Shown: positions 15,919-24,383 of the stretch, one piece after another
Layout of the letters: every line of letters starts with the position of its first letter
How positions within the stretch are numbered: the first letter of the stretch is position 1
Source of the DNA: IDS-8 sp965651325
Lineage (GTDB): Bacteria > Pseudomonadota > Gammaproteobacteria > Steroidobacterales > Woeseiaceae
Length of the DNA: 26,306 nucleotides
Assembly: GCA_965651325.1 (NCBI GenBank)
Contig: CBFGSB010000020.1
Location: forward strand, 1-26,306
Direction: 5' to 3'
Notes under the pieces: model-generated
Told to the model about the DNA's origin: nothing
Database searches by the model: none
Seen by the model: the letters and a program-made list of their open reading frames with translations, nothing else
Made by a program: the position numbers and the translations under genes

Positions 15919-15940
15919 TCCCGCCGCCTCCACCAATTCT

Positions 15941-15971
15941 CAGGCCCGACACGGAATGTCGGGCCTGGTTT
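15941..15971 (+). terminator. Intrinsic terminator of ssrA
   Basis: An 11-bp perfect GC-rich stem (15941-15951 with 15957-15967) with a 5-nt loop starts 6 nt after the tmRNA CCA end. It is followed by GTTTGG, a short T-run. It most likely ends the tmRNA precursor. Confidence 0.75.
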
Positions 15972-16069
15972 GGCTGTCCTTTGGCCAACCGGTCCTGTGA
16001 CAGGTTGCTGTCATGGCGCACGTGTGAACATTTCCAGGTTCGAAAGCTTCGGTCCTCGAGGAAGCGGGC

Positions 16070-16819
16070 ATGAATGAGTTGGCGATCGTTGCTGCGCAGA
16101 CGGCTGCCGTTCGCGGCGACCTGGACGAGAACATCGCGCGGCACCTCAGGCTGGTCCGGGCGGCCGCATCGTTTGGTGCGGACCTGGTCGTGTTCCCGGA
16201 ACTGTCGCTCACGGGTTATGAGCTGGACGTGGCTCGCGACCTGCAACTGGAGCCGGAAGACCCGAAGCTCGAGCCGCTGCGCAATGCCGCGGCGGAGTAC
16301 GGCATGCACGTGCTCGTGGGTGCACCCTGGCGCTCGGGACTGGGCAGGCCCTGGCTGGGTGCCTTCCTGTTCTCACCCGAACGAACGCTTGCTTACGCCA
16401 AGATCCACGTCCACGAAAGTGAAGACCCGTATTTCGCGCCCGGCCGGGAAGGCTGCGTCGTGAGCATCCGCGGCGTTGGGGTAGGCGTTGCGATCTGCGC
16501 CGATACGAATTTCCCGGCGCATGCCGCCGAGGCGGCCGCGAACGGCGCCGACGTCTACGTTGCCAGCGTGATGAAAACGGAAGAGAAGTATCCCGCCCAT
16601 GCGGACAAGCTGAAGGACTACGCCGTCCGGCACGGCATGGCGGCGCTTACGGCCAACTTCACCGGCCCGACCGGCAACAAGATGTCCGCCGGGAAGAGCG
16701 CGATCTGGGACGAGCGCGGGCAGGTCGTTGCGCAGGCCGAAACCAGCGGCGAAGCCCTGGTTTTCGCGCAACGCAAGAACGGGAAGTGGCGTGGGGCAGT
16801 CTACACCGGCTCCCCATGA
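16070..16819 (+). CDS. Carbon-nitrogen hydrolase (nitrilase/amidase superfamily)
   Basis: Cytoplasmic amidohydrolase of the nitrilase superfamily; the substrate is not known. The protein is 249 residues. The catalytic triad is visible: Glu44 in VVFPELSLTGYE, Lys111 in AYAKIHVH, and Cys143 in VAICADTNFP. The short, single-domain form and the CADTNFPAHA context suggest an omega-amidase or uncharacterised amidase rather than NAD synthetase or an aliphatic nitrilase. ATG at 16070 is preceded by GAGGAAG at good spacing. No signal peptide. It stands alone after the ssrA terminator, with a monooxygenase gene 117 nt downstream. Confidence 0.88.
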   Translation: MNELAIVAAQTAAVRGDLDENIARHLRLVRAAASFGADLVVFPELSLTGYELDVARDLQLEPEDPKLEPLRNAAAEYGMHVLVGAPWRSGLGRPWLGAFLFSPERTLAYAKIHVHESEDPYFAPGREGCVVSIRGVGVGVAICADTNFPAHAAEAAANGADVYVASVMKTEEKYPAHADKLKDYAVRHGMAALTANFTGPTGNKMSAGKSAIWDERGQVVAQAETSGEALVFAQRKNGKWRGAVYTGSP

Positions 16820-16936
16820 TCGGCTGCTCCCTGGTTCCGGCCTGGCTCGAGTCGCGGCCGCTCCAGTTGTATTAGCGACTCTCGTCCATACATCCGGGTG
16901 TTACGTTACAGGTTGCGCCGAATCCGGGGCTGAACG

Positions 16937-17923
16937 ATGGTACCGCTTTCCATACTCGATCTGGTCCGCATCACCGAGGACACCGATGCGCGCGCTGCGC
17001 TCGACAATGCGCGCGAGCTCGCCCGGCACGCAGAGGACTGGGGCTACCGCCGCTTCTGGGTGGCCGAGCACCACAACATTCCGAGCATCGCGAGCGCCGC
17101 GACCTCGGTCGTCATCGGGCACATTGCCGCGGGCACGGATACGATCCGCGTGGGTGCCGGCGGCATCATGCTGCCGAATCACTCGCCTCTCGTGATCGCC
17201 GAGCAGTTCGGCACCCTGGCAACGCTGTTTCCCGATCGCATCGACCTCGGACTCGGCCGCGCCCCGGGCACCGACCAGCTGACGCTGCGCGCGCTGCGGC
17301 GCTCGCCGGCCGCCGCGGACAGCTTTCCGCAAGACGTGCTCGAGCTGCAGGCCTTGCTCGCGCCGCCGCAGCCCGGCCAGGCTATTCGCGCGGTGCCCGG
17401 ATCGGGCACGCAGGTGCCGCTCTGGATACTCGGCTCCAGTCATTTCGGCGCGGCGCTCGCCGCCGAGCTCGGCCTGCCCTACTCCTTCGCCGCGCATTTC
17501 GCACCGCAGCAACTGTTGAGCGCGCTCGAGATTTACCGCAGCCGCTTCAAGCCGTCTGAACAGCTCGACAAGCCGTACGCGATGATCGGCGTGAACATCA
17601 TCGCTGCCAACACCGACGACGAAGCGCGGCGTCTCGCCACGACGCAGCAGATGTCCTTCGTCAACCTGCTGCGCAACGAGACCCGCGGCCTGAGCCAGCC
17701 GCCGATCGACGACATCGAGGAATACTGGACACCGATGGAAAAGGCGCAGGTGTCGCAGATGCTGTCACGCTCGATCGTGGGATCGCCGGAGACGGTCCGT
17801 GCCGGCATCGACGCGCTGGTGCAGGAAACGGCCGCCGACGAGTTGATCATCGTCTCGGACGTCTACGAACACGCGGCACGCCTGCACTCGTTCGAGCTCA
17901 TCGGCGCACTACCATCCTCCTGA
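16937..17923 (+). CDS. LLM-class flavin-dependent oxidoreductase (luciferase-like monooxygenase, YhbW type)
   Basis: Bacterial luciferase-like family enzyme using reduced flavin and oxygen; the physiological substrate is unknown. The protein is 328 residues. Family features are SILDLVRITEDTDARAAL at the start, RFWVAEHHNIPSIASAA, VGAGGIMLPNHSPLVIAEQF, the flavin-contact stretch PDRIDLGLGRAPGTD, and PLWILGSSHFGAALAAELG. This resembles E. coli YhbW and the alkanal monooxygenase-like group (TIGR03558 type). ATG at 16937 follows CCGGGG. A short gap of 93 nt separates it from rdgC. Confidence 0.9.
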   Translation: MVPLSILDLVRITEDTDARAALDNARELARHAEDWGYRRFWVAEHHNIPSIASAATSVVIGHIAAGTDTIRVGAGGIMLPNHSPLVIAEQFGTLATLFPDRIDLGLGRAPGTDQLTLRALRRSPAAADSFPQDVLELQALLAPPQPGQAIRAVPGSGTQVPLWILGSSHFGAALAAELGLPYSFAAHFAPQQLLSALEIYRSRFKPSEQLDKPYAMIGVNIIAANTDDEARRLATTQQMSFVNLLRNETRGLSQPPIDDIEEYWTPMEKAQVSQMLSRSIVGSPETVRAGIDALVQETAADELIIVSDVYEHAARLHSFELIGALPSS

Positions 17924-18016
17924 AGCAAGTTTGCGGCCCCTTTTCAAGAGTGACATCGCGGGGGCGAACCCGGATACTCCACGCCCTTTCACTCGGGTAG
18001 CAGTGGGGAATCCAGA

Positions 18017-18943
18017 ATGTTTCGCAACGTCCGCTTCTTTCGCCTCAACACCGCCTGGCCCGAGTCGGAGCAGGCCCTGTCTGAACAGCTGGCGAGCGCG
18101 GCGTTCACTCCCTGCGGTCCCTTTGCCGAGCGCAGCACCGGCTTCGAGCCGCCGGCCGGCGGTCCGGACGGGCTGCTCGCGCGGCGCGTCGAGGGCGCGG
18201 ACCTCCTGCGCCTGCGCACCCAGGCGCGCCTGCTGCCCGCGGCCGCGGTCGACGATGCGCTCGAAGCGCGCATCGAAGACTGGCGCCAGCGCATGGAGGC
18301 CGAGCCCTCACCGCGCGAGAAGCGCAAGCTCAAGGCACAAACGCGCGACGAGCTGCTGCCGAAAGCGTTGCTCAAGTCGCAGCGAACGCGCGGCTTCATG
18401 ATCGCCTCCGAGCAACTGCTGGCGATCGAGACGCTCTCCGACGCGCGAACCGAGGAGTTCCTCGAGCACCTGCGCGCGCCGCTCGGCACCATCGACGCCG
18501 TGCCCCTGGCGTTCAAGCGGCCGTTTGCAGAGCTGCTGACTCGCATCTTCCTCGGCGACGCGCCGCGCGGCTTCGCGCTCGGCCGCGAGTGCCGGATGTG
18601 CGACCCGGCCGACGTGAAAGCCTCGATCCGCTGCGCCGACCTGGATCTCGCCGACCCCGGCGTGCGCCGGCACGTGCGCGAAGGCATGCGGCTGACGCAT
18701 CTCGAAATCGAGTTCGACAATGTCCTGCGCTGCACCCTTGACGAAAAGGGCGGCATCGCGAAGCTCAAGCTCGTCGGTGCGGATATCGCCGAGGACCTGC
18801 CGGACGAAGACCCGCTTGCGCGTCTCGATGCCGAGTTCGCGCTGCTCACCGGCACCCTGCGCCAGCTCTTGAGCGCCATGCGGCAAGCCCTCGGCGGCTA
18901 TGAAGAAGAACCGATGCCAGTCGAGCGCGTGGCCGTCGCATAG
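18017..18943 (+). CDS. rdgC: Recombination-associated protein RdgC
   Basis: Nucleoid-associated ring-forming DNA-binding protein that limits RecA loading. The protein is 308 residues, close to the 303 of E. coli. Family features are the MFRNVRFFRLN start, the AFTPCGPF motif near residues 28-36, DELLPKAL, the SQRTRGFMIA strand, the central PLGTIDAVPL, and the C-terminal FALLTGTLRQLLSAMRQALG. The start ATG lies 93 nt after the oxidoreductase gene, and a DUF937 gene follows 164 nt later. RecN and RdgC, both affecting recombination, lie in the same 10 kb but in separate transcription units. Confidence 0.95.
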   Translation: MFRNVRFFRLNTAWPESEQALSEQLASAAFTPCGPFAERSTGFEPPAGGPDGLLARRVEGADLLRLRTQARLLPAAAVDDALEARIEDWRQRMEAEPSPREKRKLKAQTRDELLPKALLKSQRTRGFMIASEQLLAIETLSDARTEEFLEHLRAPLGTIDAVPLAFKRPFAELLTRIFLGDAPRGFALGRECRMCDPADVKASIRCADLDLADPGVRRHVREGMRLTHLEIEFDNVLRCTLDEKGGIAKLKLVGADIAEDLPDEDPLARLDAEFALLTGTLRQLLSAMRQALGGYEEEPMPVERVAVA

Positions 18944-19107
18944 CCTCCCAAGTTACAAACCCGGATTGAATTTCTGCCGCTCGCGCTCCCGCGACGGTTG
19001 TCTAGACTCGCTGTACGGCCTTGGCGATTGCGCGCGTGCAGGCCCGACCTGCAAGGCGATTCGCTGTAGCCGGAACTCACTTCCCACCTCAGCAGCGAGG
19101 GACAGTC

Positions 19108-19617
19108 ATGAACCTGATGGATCTGTTGGAACAAGAGGGCGGCCGTAGCAGTGTGGCGAAACTCGCCGGACAGCTCGGTATCGACGAGGCGCAAGCGCGG
19201 CAGCTCATGAGCAGCGTATCACCGGCGATCGCCGGCGGGCTGCAGCGGCGGGTGCAGTCCGGCGAGGGGCAAGCGGAGCTGACACGTGAGCTCGAAAGCG
19301 GGCGGTACGAGCGGTACGTCGACGACCCGCAGCGCCTGGAAGAGGCGAGCGCGCGCGAGGAAGGCAACCGCGCCCTCTCGCAACTCTTCGGCAGCGAAGA
19401 CGACAGCCGGCAGGTCGCCGGCCGTGCGTCCGAGGAGACCGGCCTCGACAAATCCCTGATCGAACGTGCGCTGCCGCTGGTGGCGGGACTTGCGATGGGC
19501 GCGCTCGGCAAGAAATCGCAGTCGCAAGGCGGCCTGGGCTCGCTCGCCGGCCTGCTCGGCGGCGACGGCAAACTCGGCATGGACGACGTGAAGAACCTCG
19601 GGGGCAAGTTCTTCTGA
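19108..19617 (+). CDS. DUF937 domain protein (YidB-like)
   Basis: Function unknown. The protein is 169 residues, soluble, without a signal peptide or clear membrane segment. It has the DUF937 pattern: a helical N-terminal part (MDLLEQEGGRSSVAKLAGQL), an acidic charged middle, then SLIERALPLVAGLAMGALGK and a Gly-rich, low-complexity tail ending GMDDVKNLGGKFF. The frame is open upstream to 19021, but ATG at 19108 has a GAGG ribosome site at proper spacing. A possible -10, TAGACT at 19003-19008, lacks a clear -35. A DUF1348 gene follows 47 nt later, probably in the same transcript. Confidence 0.8.
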   Translation: MNLMDLLEQEGGRSSVAKLAGQLGIDEAQARQLMSSVSPAIAGGLQRRVQSGEGQAELTRELESGRYERYVDDPQRLEEASAREEGNRALSQLFGSEDDSRQVAGRASEETGLDKSLIERALPLVAGLAMGALGKKSQSQGGLGSLAGLLGGDGKLGMDDVKNLGGKFF

Positions 19618-19664
19618 CAGTCGTGCTATCGTCGGCTCGCCCGAAGCACGAGAGGAAGCACGAC

Positions 19665-20144
19665 ATGAGCGCCGACGAAAGCCCCCGCCCACCTCTGCCA
19701 CCCTTTGACGCCGGCACGGCCGCGCAGAAAGTGCGCGCGGCCGAGGATGCCTGGAACACCCGCGACCCGCAGCGGGTCGCGGGTGCCTACAGCCCGGACA
19801 GCGTCTGGCGCAACCGCGCGGAGTTCATCCGGGGCCGCGATGAGATCGTGCAATTCCTCATTCGCAAATGGAATAAGGAACTCGATTACCGGCTCATCAA
19901 GGAGGTCTGGGCTTTTCACGCCAACCGTATCGCCGTGCGCTTCGCGTACGAATGGCACGACGACGCCGGAAGCTGGTTCCGTGCGTACGGTAACGAGAAC
20001 TGGGAATTCGACGACAAGGGTTATATGCAGCGCCGCATCGCCAGCATCAACGACCTGCCGATCAGGGAAAGCGATCGCAAGTACCACTGGCCGCTCGGCC
20101 CGCGCCCGAAGGACCATCCTGGCCTCTCCGATCTGGGCTTATAG
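19665..20144 (+). CDS. DUF1348 family NTF2-like protein
   Basis: Nuclear transport factor 2 / SnoaL-like fold protein of unknown function. The protein is 159 residues. Family features are AAEDAWNTRDPQRVAGAYSP, DSVWRNRAEFIRGRDEI, FLIRKWNKELDYRLIKEVWA, RIAVRFAYEWHDDAGSWFRA and YGNENWEFD, then ASINDLPIRESDRKYHWPLG. The frame opens upstream to 19623; ATG at 19665 (MSADESPRP) is preceded by GAGGAAG at 8 nt, deciding the start. No signal peptide. It lies after the DUF937 gene, probably in one transcript, and converges with a small secreted-protein gene. Confidence 0.88.
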   Translation: MSADESPRPPLPPFDAGTAAQKVRAAEDAWNTRDPQRVAGAYSPDSVWRNRAEFIRGRDEIVQFLIRKWNKELDYRLIKEVWAFHANRIAVRFAYEWHDDAGSWFRAYGNENWEFDDKGYMQRRIASINDLPIRESDRKYHWPLGPRPKDHPGLSDLGL

Positions 20145-20217
20145 GCGGGAACGGCGACACTTCTATCCAGCACAGCTCCACTCCACGCGCTGGAGGGAGA
20201 CGATAGCGGCAACGGTA

Positions 20218-20433
20218 TCAGGCGTCGCCGAAGATGTCGGGGTACGCACCCACCCGCTGCCCGGCTGTCCAGCTTTCAACGGCGGGCGCTTCGCGCCCGG
20301 TCTCCGGGCAGCTCAGAACCGCGTCGACCGCGAACTCGGCGGGCATGCGGTACGGATCGGTCGTAGTCCCCTGCTCCCCGAACGGAGCGGCGATGAAGAG
20401 CACCAGCAGGATGGCGCGCAGGGCGATGAGCAT
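20218..20433 (-). CDS. Small predicted secreted protein, unrecognised
   Basis: No family recognised. The frame encodes 71 residues, starting with a clear signal-like segment (MLIALRAILLVLFIAAPFG) and continuing as a short hydrophilic peptide with a single Cys, rich in Ala, Glu and Pro, ending AYPDIFGDA. Support for a real gene is a strong ribosome site, GGGAGGAA, 7 nt before the ATG, and the signal peptide. It lies downstream of the sulfatase gene on the same strand, 174 nt away, so it may have its own promoter. It could instead be a short membrane-anchored peptide. Confidence 0.6.
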   Translation of the reverse strand: MLIALRAILLVLFIAAPFGEQGTTTDPYRMPAEFAVDAVLSCPETGREAPAVESWTAGQRVGAYPDIFGDA

Positions 20434-20607
20434 AGTCAGTTTCCTCCCAAGTCCACCTTTTGATGCACCGGGCCTTCATTCGGTTGCAATGGTTTTGCGC
20501 CGCGCTGGTATACGTCCGATACCGATGCAGCATATGCCGGCCGTGTTCGACGAGCAGCGGGCTCGAGTGAACGAGCTCGGCGCCGTCGTCGTGGCGCCCA
20601 GTGACCG

Positions 20608-22020
20608 TCATTCGTCGCGCAGCGGCGGCACCTCGAGCGAGTACAGCACGCCTGTCACGCGGTCCGCGTAGTCCGCGCGCCGGCGCTCCCACGGCGGGAA
20701 ATCGCCCGTTGCCGCGCGCCATTCCTGGAGCATCGCGTAGTGATCGGCGATCAACGGCTGGAACTCCGGGACGGATGCCAGGTTGTGGACCTGCCACGGG
20801 TCCTCGTCCGTGTCGTAGAACTCGATCTCGGGACGCGGCGCCTCGAACAGCAAGCCTTGCACTTTGTTCAGCCGGCCATCCTGCTTCAGTCGATAGAGCG
20901 CGCGCCACGACGGGCTCCCGGAAACGTCCGCCGGCGAGCCGAACGGCAGCCCGATGTAGGCGTTATGCACGAGCCGGTAGCGCTCGGTGCGGACGCTGCG
21001 GATGTGCTCGTCGCAATCGTGCCAGTTGCGTTCGCTGAACGCGGCCTGGCGCCGCCAGCGCCCGGGATCGCGCAGCCCCGCCGACAGCGCCTCGCCCTGC
21101 ATGTCGCGCGGCACGTCCAGCCCTGCGAGCGCGAGGAACGTCGGCGCGAGATCGACTACGCTCATGAGCCCGGCGTGGCGGACGCCGCGCGGGACGACCC
21201 CCGGCCAGCGGAAGATCAGCGGCGTGCGCACGCCGCCGTCGTAGACCGTGCCCTTCTCGCGCGGAAAGGGCGCGCCGTTGTCGCTCAGGAACACGACCAG
21301 CGTGTCCCGGTCGAGGCCGCGCTGCTCCAGCACGTGCAGGATCCGGCCGATACCCTCATCCATGCGGCCGAGCTCGTCGTAATAGCGCGCGACGTCCGCC
21401 CGCGTCTCCGGGGTATCCGCCATGTACGGCGGCACCTCGACCCCAGCGGGGTCGTGCGGTTTGGCCAGCGTGCCGTCCTGGTACGGACGGTGCGGGTCGT
21501 TGAACGCCACCCACAGGAAGAACGGCCTTTCGCCCGCGGCGTCCAGGAACGCATCGAAGCGGTCCAGGCCGGGGTCGTACCAGTCGAACTGGCGGTCCGA
21601 GTGCGGTCCCTCGTGCGCCTTCTGCATGTGTCCGGTGAACCAGCCGGCACGCTGCAAGTGCCCGGCCACCGTCGTATAGCGCTCCGGCATCGGCACGTGC
21701 AGGTCTTCGGTGCCGGTCGCGTGCGGATAGCGCCCGGTCAGGATGCTGATGCGCGATGGACTGCATTGGGACGTGGTGAGCATCGCCTTATCGGCGGTCA
21801 CGCCCTCCGCCGACAGGCGATCGACGTTCGGCGTGCGCACGGCGGGGTTGCCGTAGCAGCCGAAATGGCGTGCGCCGGCATCGTCGGCGATAAACACGAG
21901 GATGTTCGGCTGCGCGCTGCCGGAGTCCGCCGCCCGTATCCCGCTGCCGGCAACGGCGACCGAGGCCAGCGCCGCCCTGGCGAAATCCCGCCGTGTAAGC
22001 TTGTGACCCGCTACCGCCAT
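20608..22020 (-). CDS. Tat-exported sulfatase
   Basis: Hydrolyses sulfate esters, probably in the periplasm; the substrate is unknown. The protein is 470 residues. It opens with a twin-arginine signal (LTRRDFARAALASVAVAGS) ending near residue 30. The sulfatase core has metal-binding Asp46-Asp47 in FIADDAGARHFG, the formylglycine site Cys86 in CSPSRISILTGRYPHATG, His177 in NDPHRPY and Asp247-Asn248 in LSDNGAP, with Lys256 and YDGGVRTPLIFRW. The Cys-type motif needs a formylglycine-generating enzyme or other maturase, not encoded here. This resembles N-sulphoglucosamine sulphohydrolase or heparan-type sulfatases in layout. ATG at 22020 has GGGGAGG upstream. It is 38 nt after the peptidase stop; a repeat lies in between. 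Confidence 0.93.
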   Translation of the reverse strand: MAVAGHKLTRRDFARAALASVAVAGSGIRAADSGSAQPNILVFIADDAGARHFGCYGNPAVRTPNVDRLSAEGVTADKAMLTTSQCSPSRISILTGRYPHATGTEDLHVPMPERYTTVAGHLQRAGWFTGHMQKAHEGPHSDRQFDWYDPGLDRFDAFLDAAGERPFFLWVAFNDPHRPYQDGTLAKPHDPAGVEVPPYMADTPETRADVARYYDELGRMDEGIGRILHVLEQRGLDRDTLVVFLSDNGAPFPREKGTVYDGGVRTPLIFRWPGVVPRGVRHAGLMSVVDLAPTFLALAGLDVPRDMQGEALSAGLRDPGRWRRQAAFSERNWHDCDEHIRSVRTERYRLVHNAYIGLPFGSPADVSGSPSWRALYRLKQDGRLNKVQGLLFEAPRPEIEFYDTDEDPWQVHNLASVPEFQPLIADHYAMLQEWRAATGDFPPWERRRADYADRVTGVLYSLEVPPLRDE

Positions 22021-22035
22021 TTCGCCTCCCCGAAG

Positions 22036-22089
22036 AACAATAGGTTAAGGAGCTTTTATCACCTGCTTTCGAGCGAATCCCTCCGCGGA
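22036..22089. repeat. 54-bp direct repeat, copy A (upstream of the sulfatase gene)
   Basis: Ungapped alignment with 26253-26306 gives 43 identities in 54, with runs of 11 (ACAATAGGTTA), 8 (CTTTCGAG) and 14 (AATCCCTCCGCGGA). It overlaps the 3' end of the peptidase gene and stops 15 nt before the sulfatase start. The right end contains the palindrome CTCCGCGGAG. Confidence 0.85.
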
Positions 22090-24383
22090 GACGCGCCCCG
22101 TCGAGCAACGGCTGCGAGGGCGACTTCCCGCCACGCGCCGCTGCGGTCGCCGGCGTGAACCGCAACCGCGCTGCCATCGCGCACCCGCAGCAGGCCGGTG
22201 AAGGCCCCCGGCACGCCCTCCGAAACGTCCGCGGCATAGAGCGTCAGCGGGCCGGCTGCGCCCAGGTTCAGTACGATGCGGGCTTCCCCGTTCGGCGGCG
22301 CGATGATCTCCAGCGCCGTCCACTCGCCGCCATTGCTGAACGTGGCCGGCACACCTTGCACGGTGATGCCCGAAGGCTCCGCCGAATTCGGGAACACCAG
22401 GTACAGCACGCGCGCATCGCGCACGGTGCGCAGCGAAACCGCCAGTTGCCGCCCCTCCGGCGTCGCCCGGTCCTCGAGCACGGTCAGGGTGGGCGGCGGC
22501 AACGCGGGGCCGGTGTCCCCGGGAACGAGCAGGCGCTCCCACCAGGGGAAACTCGCAAGCGGTTCGCGCTCGCCATCATCGCCGTCGAGCAACTGCAGCG
22601 GCAGCTCTTCTCCCGGCAGGCTGTCGAAGTACACGCGTCCGGATTCGCCGTCACTGACGTACACAAGGTTCAGGCGCCGCGGCACGTCCTCGGTGAAGGC
22701 GGGTCGGGCCAGCGCGATGCCGACGAACACCGCCAGCGCCAGTGCGGCCGCCGCGGTCAGGGGCAATGCTTTACCCGCTTTGGCAATGGCCGGGAGCAGC
22801 GGCAACAGGGCCAGCAGCATCAGCAGCGCCGTGCCGGGCAGTCCCTCGAAACCGAGCGCCTCGTAAGTGGCCCACGTGAACGGGAACCATAGCACTGCCG
22901 TAAAGAAAGCCGGGAACTCGCTCCAGAGCAACAGCCGTGACGGCCAGAGGTGCGCGCCGGCGGTGCCGGCGAGCAGGGGCAGCAACGCGAGGAAGCTCGC
23001 GCCGGGCAACGAGGCGACCAGGATCGCGGCCAGCATCCCGAAAACCAGCAGGGCCGCGAGTCCGAGCCCCGTGCCGCCGCACCAGCGCGCGAGCGGCCGC
23101 GCAAGCGCCGTCGCAACGGCCACTGCCAGTGCCAGGAAAGCCATGACGAGCAAGGTTCCCGTGGCCGTCCATCCCGAAGCGGCGGGGCCGGTATCGGCAA
23201 GCAGCCACTGCAGCCCGACGCCCAGGGCAAGCGCCGCGGCCGCGGCCACCACGAGCACGACCGACGTCACCAGGACCCGCACACTCCGGATCTGCTTTCT
23301 CCGCCGCAGGCGCCAGGCCAGCGACAGCCAGGCAATGCCGCCAATCGCGAGCAAAACGACGTTCCAGGCCACCGGCCAGCTTACGAGTGCGGAGCCGAAC
23401 AGGTCGAAGAAGACCTTGTCGCTCGCGGCCCGCGGGACCTCATCCGCGGTAGCCAGGGCGCGCGCCACCGCCAGGGCGTTCTCGCCGTGATGTTGCAAGG
23501 TGGCCGGATCGAGATAGTGCAGGTTGTCCTTCGGCGTGTGGTAGCGCGCGGGATCGCCGGTAAACGCAAAGTTGAGGCCGACGAGGCCTGCGCGACGGAA
23601 CACGGTGAAGTCCGTGTTGTTCGGCAACAGCTTGTAGATCTCGTAGGCGAGTGAGCTGCCGACCGGATGGTCGAGCGCAGCGCCGGCCAGGGCAACGATC
23701 GCGGCATTGCCGGTCTGCGTCTCGAACAACTGGCTGGGTCCGCTGGTGCCGCGAGCCTCCAGGTTGACGACCGAGCCGATGCGCCGGAACTCCGGGGCGT
23801 GCACGAACGCCTCGGCGTCGAGCAGCCCCGCTTCCTCACCGTCGCCCAGCAGGAACCAGACGCTGCGCGGCAGCGGGCCGGAAGCCTTGAGGGCCCGCGC
23901 CACCTCGAGCAGGGCTGCAACGCCCGCGCCGTCGTCCCCTGCCCCCGGGCCGGCCGCGACCGAATCGTAATGGGCCGCGAGCAGCACGCCCTCTCCGTCG
24001 CCGGTGCCGGGCAGGTGTGCGACGACGTTCTGCACGCCGGCGCAGACCGGCCAGAGGCGGCTGCAGGCGAAGCCTGCCTGCACGTCGGGCTCGTACCCGA
24101 GGCGCTCGAGCTCGGCGACGATGCGCGCGCGCACCTCCGCGTTGGCCGCGCTGCCGGTCGGATGTGGGCGGCCGTCGCCGAGTATGCGTCCCAGCATCGC
24201 GCCGGCGCGCGCCGCGGAGAATGCATCGGCAGGCGCTTCCTCACCGACTGGCGCCGGCGGCGACTGGCTCCAGACCGTGAGCAGGCAAACCAGCAGGAAG
24301 CCGGCGATGATGGTTAGTGCCTGCGCGCGCAACAACGGCCTATTGCTCGAGCGTCGACAAGCCGGCCGCGGTGCCCGTTGCAT
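22059..24383 (-). CDS. M28 family zinc metallopeptidase with C-terminal membrane domain
   Basis: Aminopeptidase-type membrane protease; the substrate is unknown. The protein is 774 residues from ATG at 24383. A signal anchor (about 21-38) is followed by the M28 domain (about 50-320). Zinc-ligand motifs are AAHYDSVAAGPGAGDDGAG (His138, Asp151), GDGEEAGLLDA (Glu183-Glu184), VNLEARGTSGPS (Glu209) and YHTPKDN (His282). Eight hydrophobic segments lie between residues 335 and 560, and a soluble beta-rich tail follows (about 562-774). This resembles the ER-type M28 proteases with a membrane domain (Fxna/ERMP1-like). The start overlaps the end of the fsr gene by 44 nt; a shorter TTG start at 24335 is possible. 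The last codons lie in the direct repeat. Confidence 0.9.
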   Translation of the reverse strand: MQRAPRPACRRSSNRPLLRAQALTIIAGFLLVCLLTVWSQSPPAPVGEEAPADAFSAARAGAMLGRILGDGRPHPTGSAANAEVRARIVAELERLGYEPDVQAGFACSRLWPVCAGVQNVVAHLPGTGDGEGVLLAAHYDSVAAGPGAGDDGAGVAALLEVARALKASGPLPRSVWFLLGDGEEAGLLDAEAFVHAPEFRRIGSVVNLEARGTSGPSQLFETQTGNAAIVALAGAALDHPVGSSLAYEIYKLLPNNTDFTVFRRAGLVGLNFAFTGDPARYHTPKDNLHYLDPATLQHHGENALAVARALATADEVPRAASDKVFFDLFGSALVSWPVAWNVVLLAIGGIAWLSLAWRLRRRKQIRSVRVLVTSVVLVVAAAAALALGVGLQWLLADTGPAASGWTATGTLLVMAFLALAVAVATALARPLARWCGGTGLGLAALLVFGMLAAILVASLPGASFLALLPLLAGTAGAHLWPSRLLLWSEFPAFFTAVLWFPFTWATYEALGFEGLPGTALLMLLALLPLLPAIAKAGKALPLTAAAALALAVFVGIALARPAFTEDVPRRLNLVYVSDGESGRVYFDSLPGEELPLQLLDGDDGEREPLASFPWWERLLVPGDTGPALPPPTLTVLEDRATPEGRQLAVSLRTVRDARVLYLVFPNSAEPSGITVQGVPATFSNGGEWTALEIIAPPNGEARIVLNLGAAGPLTLYAADVSEGVPGAFTGLLRVRDGSAVAVHAGDRSGAWREVALAAVARRGASPRRDSLESR

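Larger units (their letters stand above)
15287..15935 (+). ncRNA. ssrA: Transfer-messenger RNA (tmRNA), interrupted by a group I intron
   Basis: tmRNA rescues stalled ribosomes by adding a degradation tag. The 5' end GGGGGCG (15287-15293) pairs with CGCCTCC (15925-15931), giving a 7-bp acceptor stem with one G-U and an encoded CCA end at 15935. The D-region, GGGTGCATGCCGAGG and the pseudoknot regions align with E. coli tmRNA. The T-arm is split: GCGGG and TTCGAT end at 15632, and TCCCGC resumes at 15919. Joining them restores a 5-bp T-stem and a 7-nt TTCGATT loop. The mature RNA is 346 plus 17, or 363 nt. The gap is filled by a group I intron, so this is a spliced, not a two-piece (permuted), tmRNA. 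Its partner smpB is upstream. Confidence 0.97.

Noticed and set aside
15633..15935. A genomic island or permuted tmRNA explaining the split 3' end
   Set aside because: There is no integrase, the insert is 286 nt with complete group I core elements, and both exon pieces are in normal order.
20276..20908. A 210-codon minus-strand frame overlapping the small secreted gene and sulfatase end
   Set aside because: It is Arg-rich, without family features, and out of frame with the well-supported sulfatase; it is a shadow.
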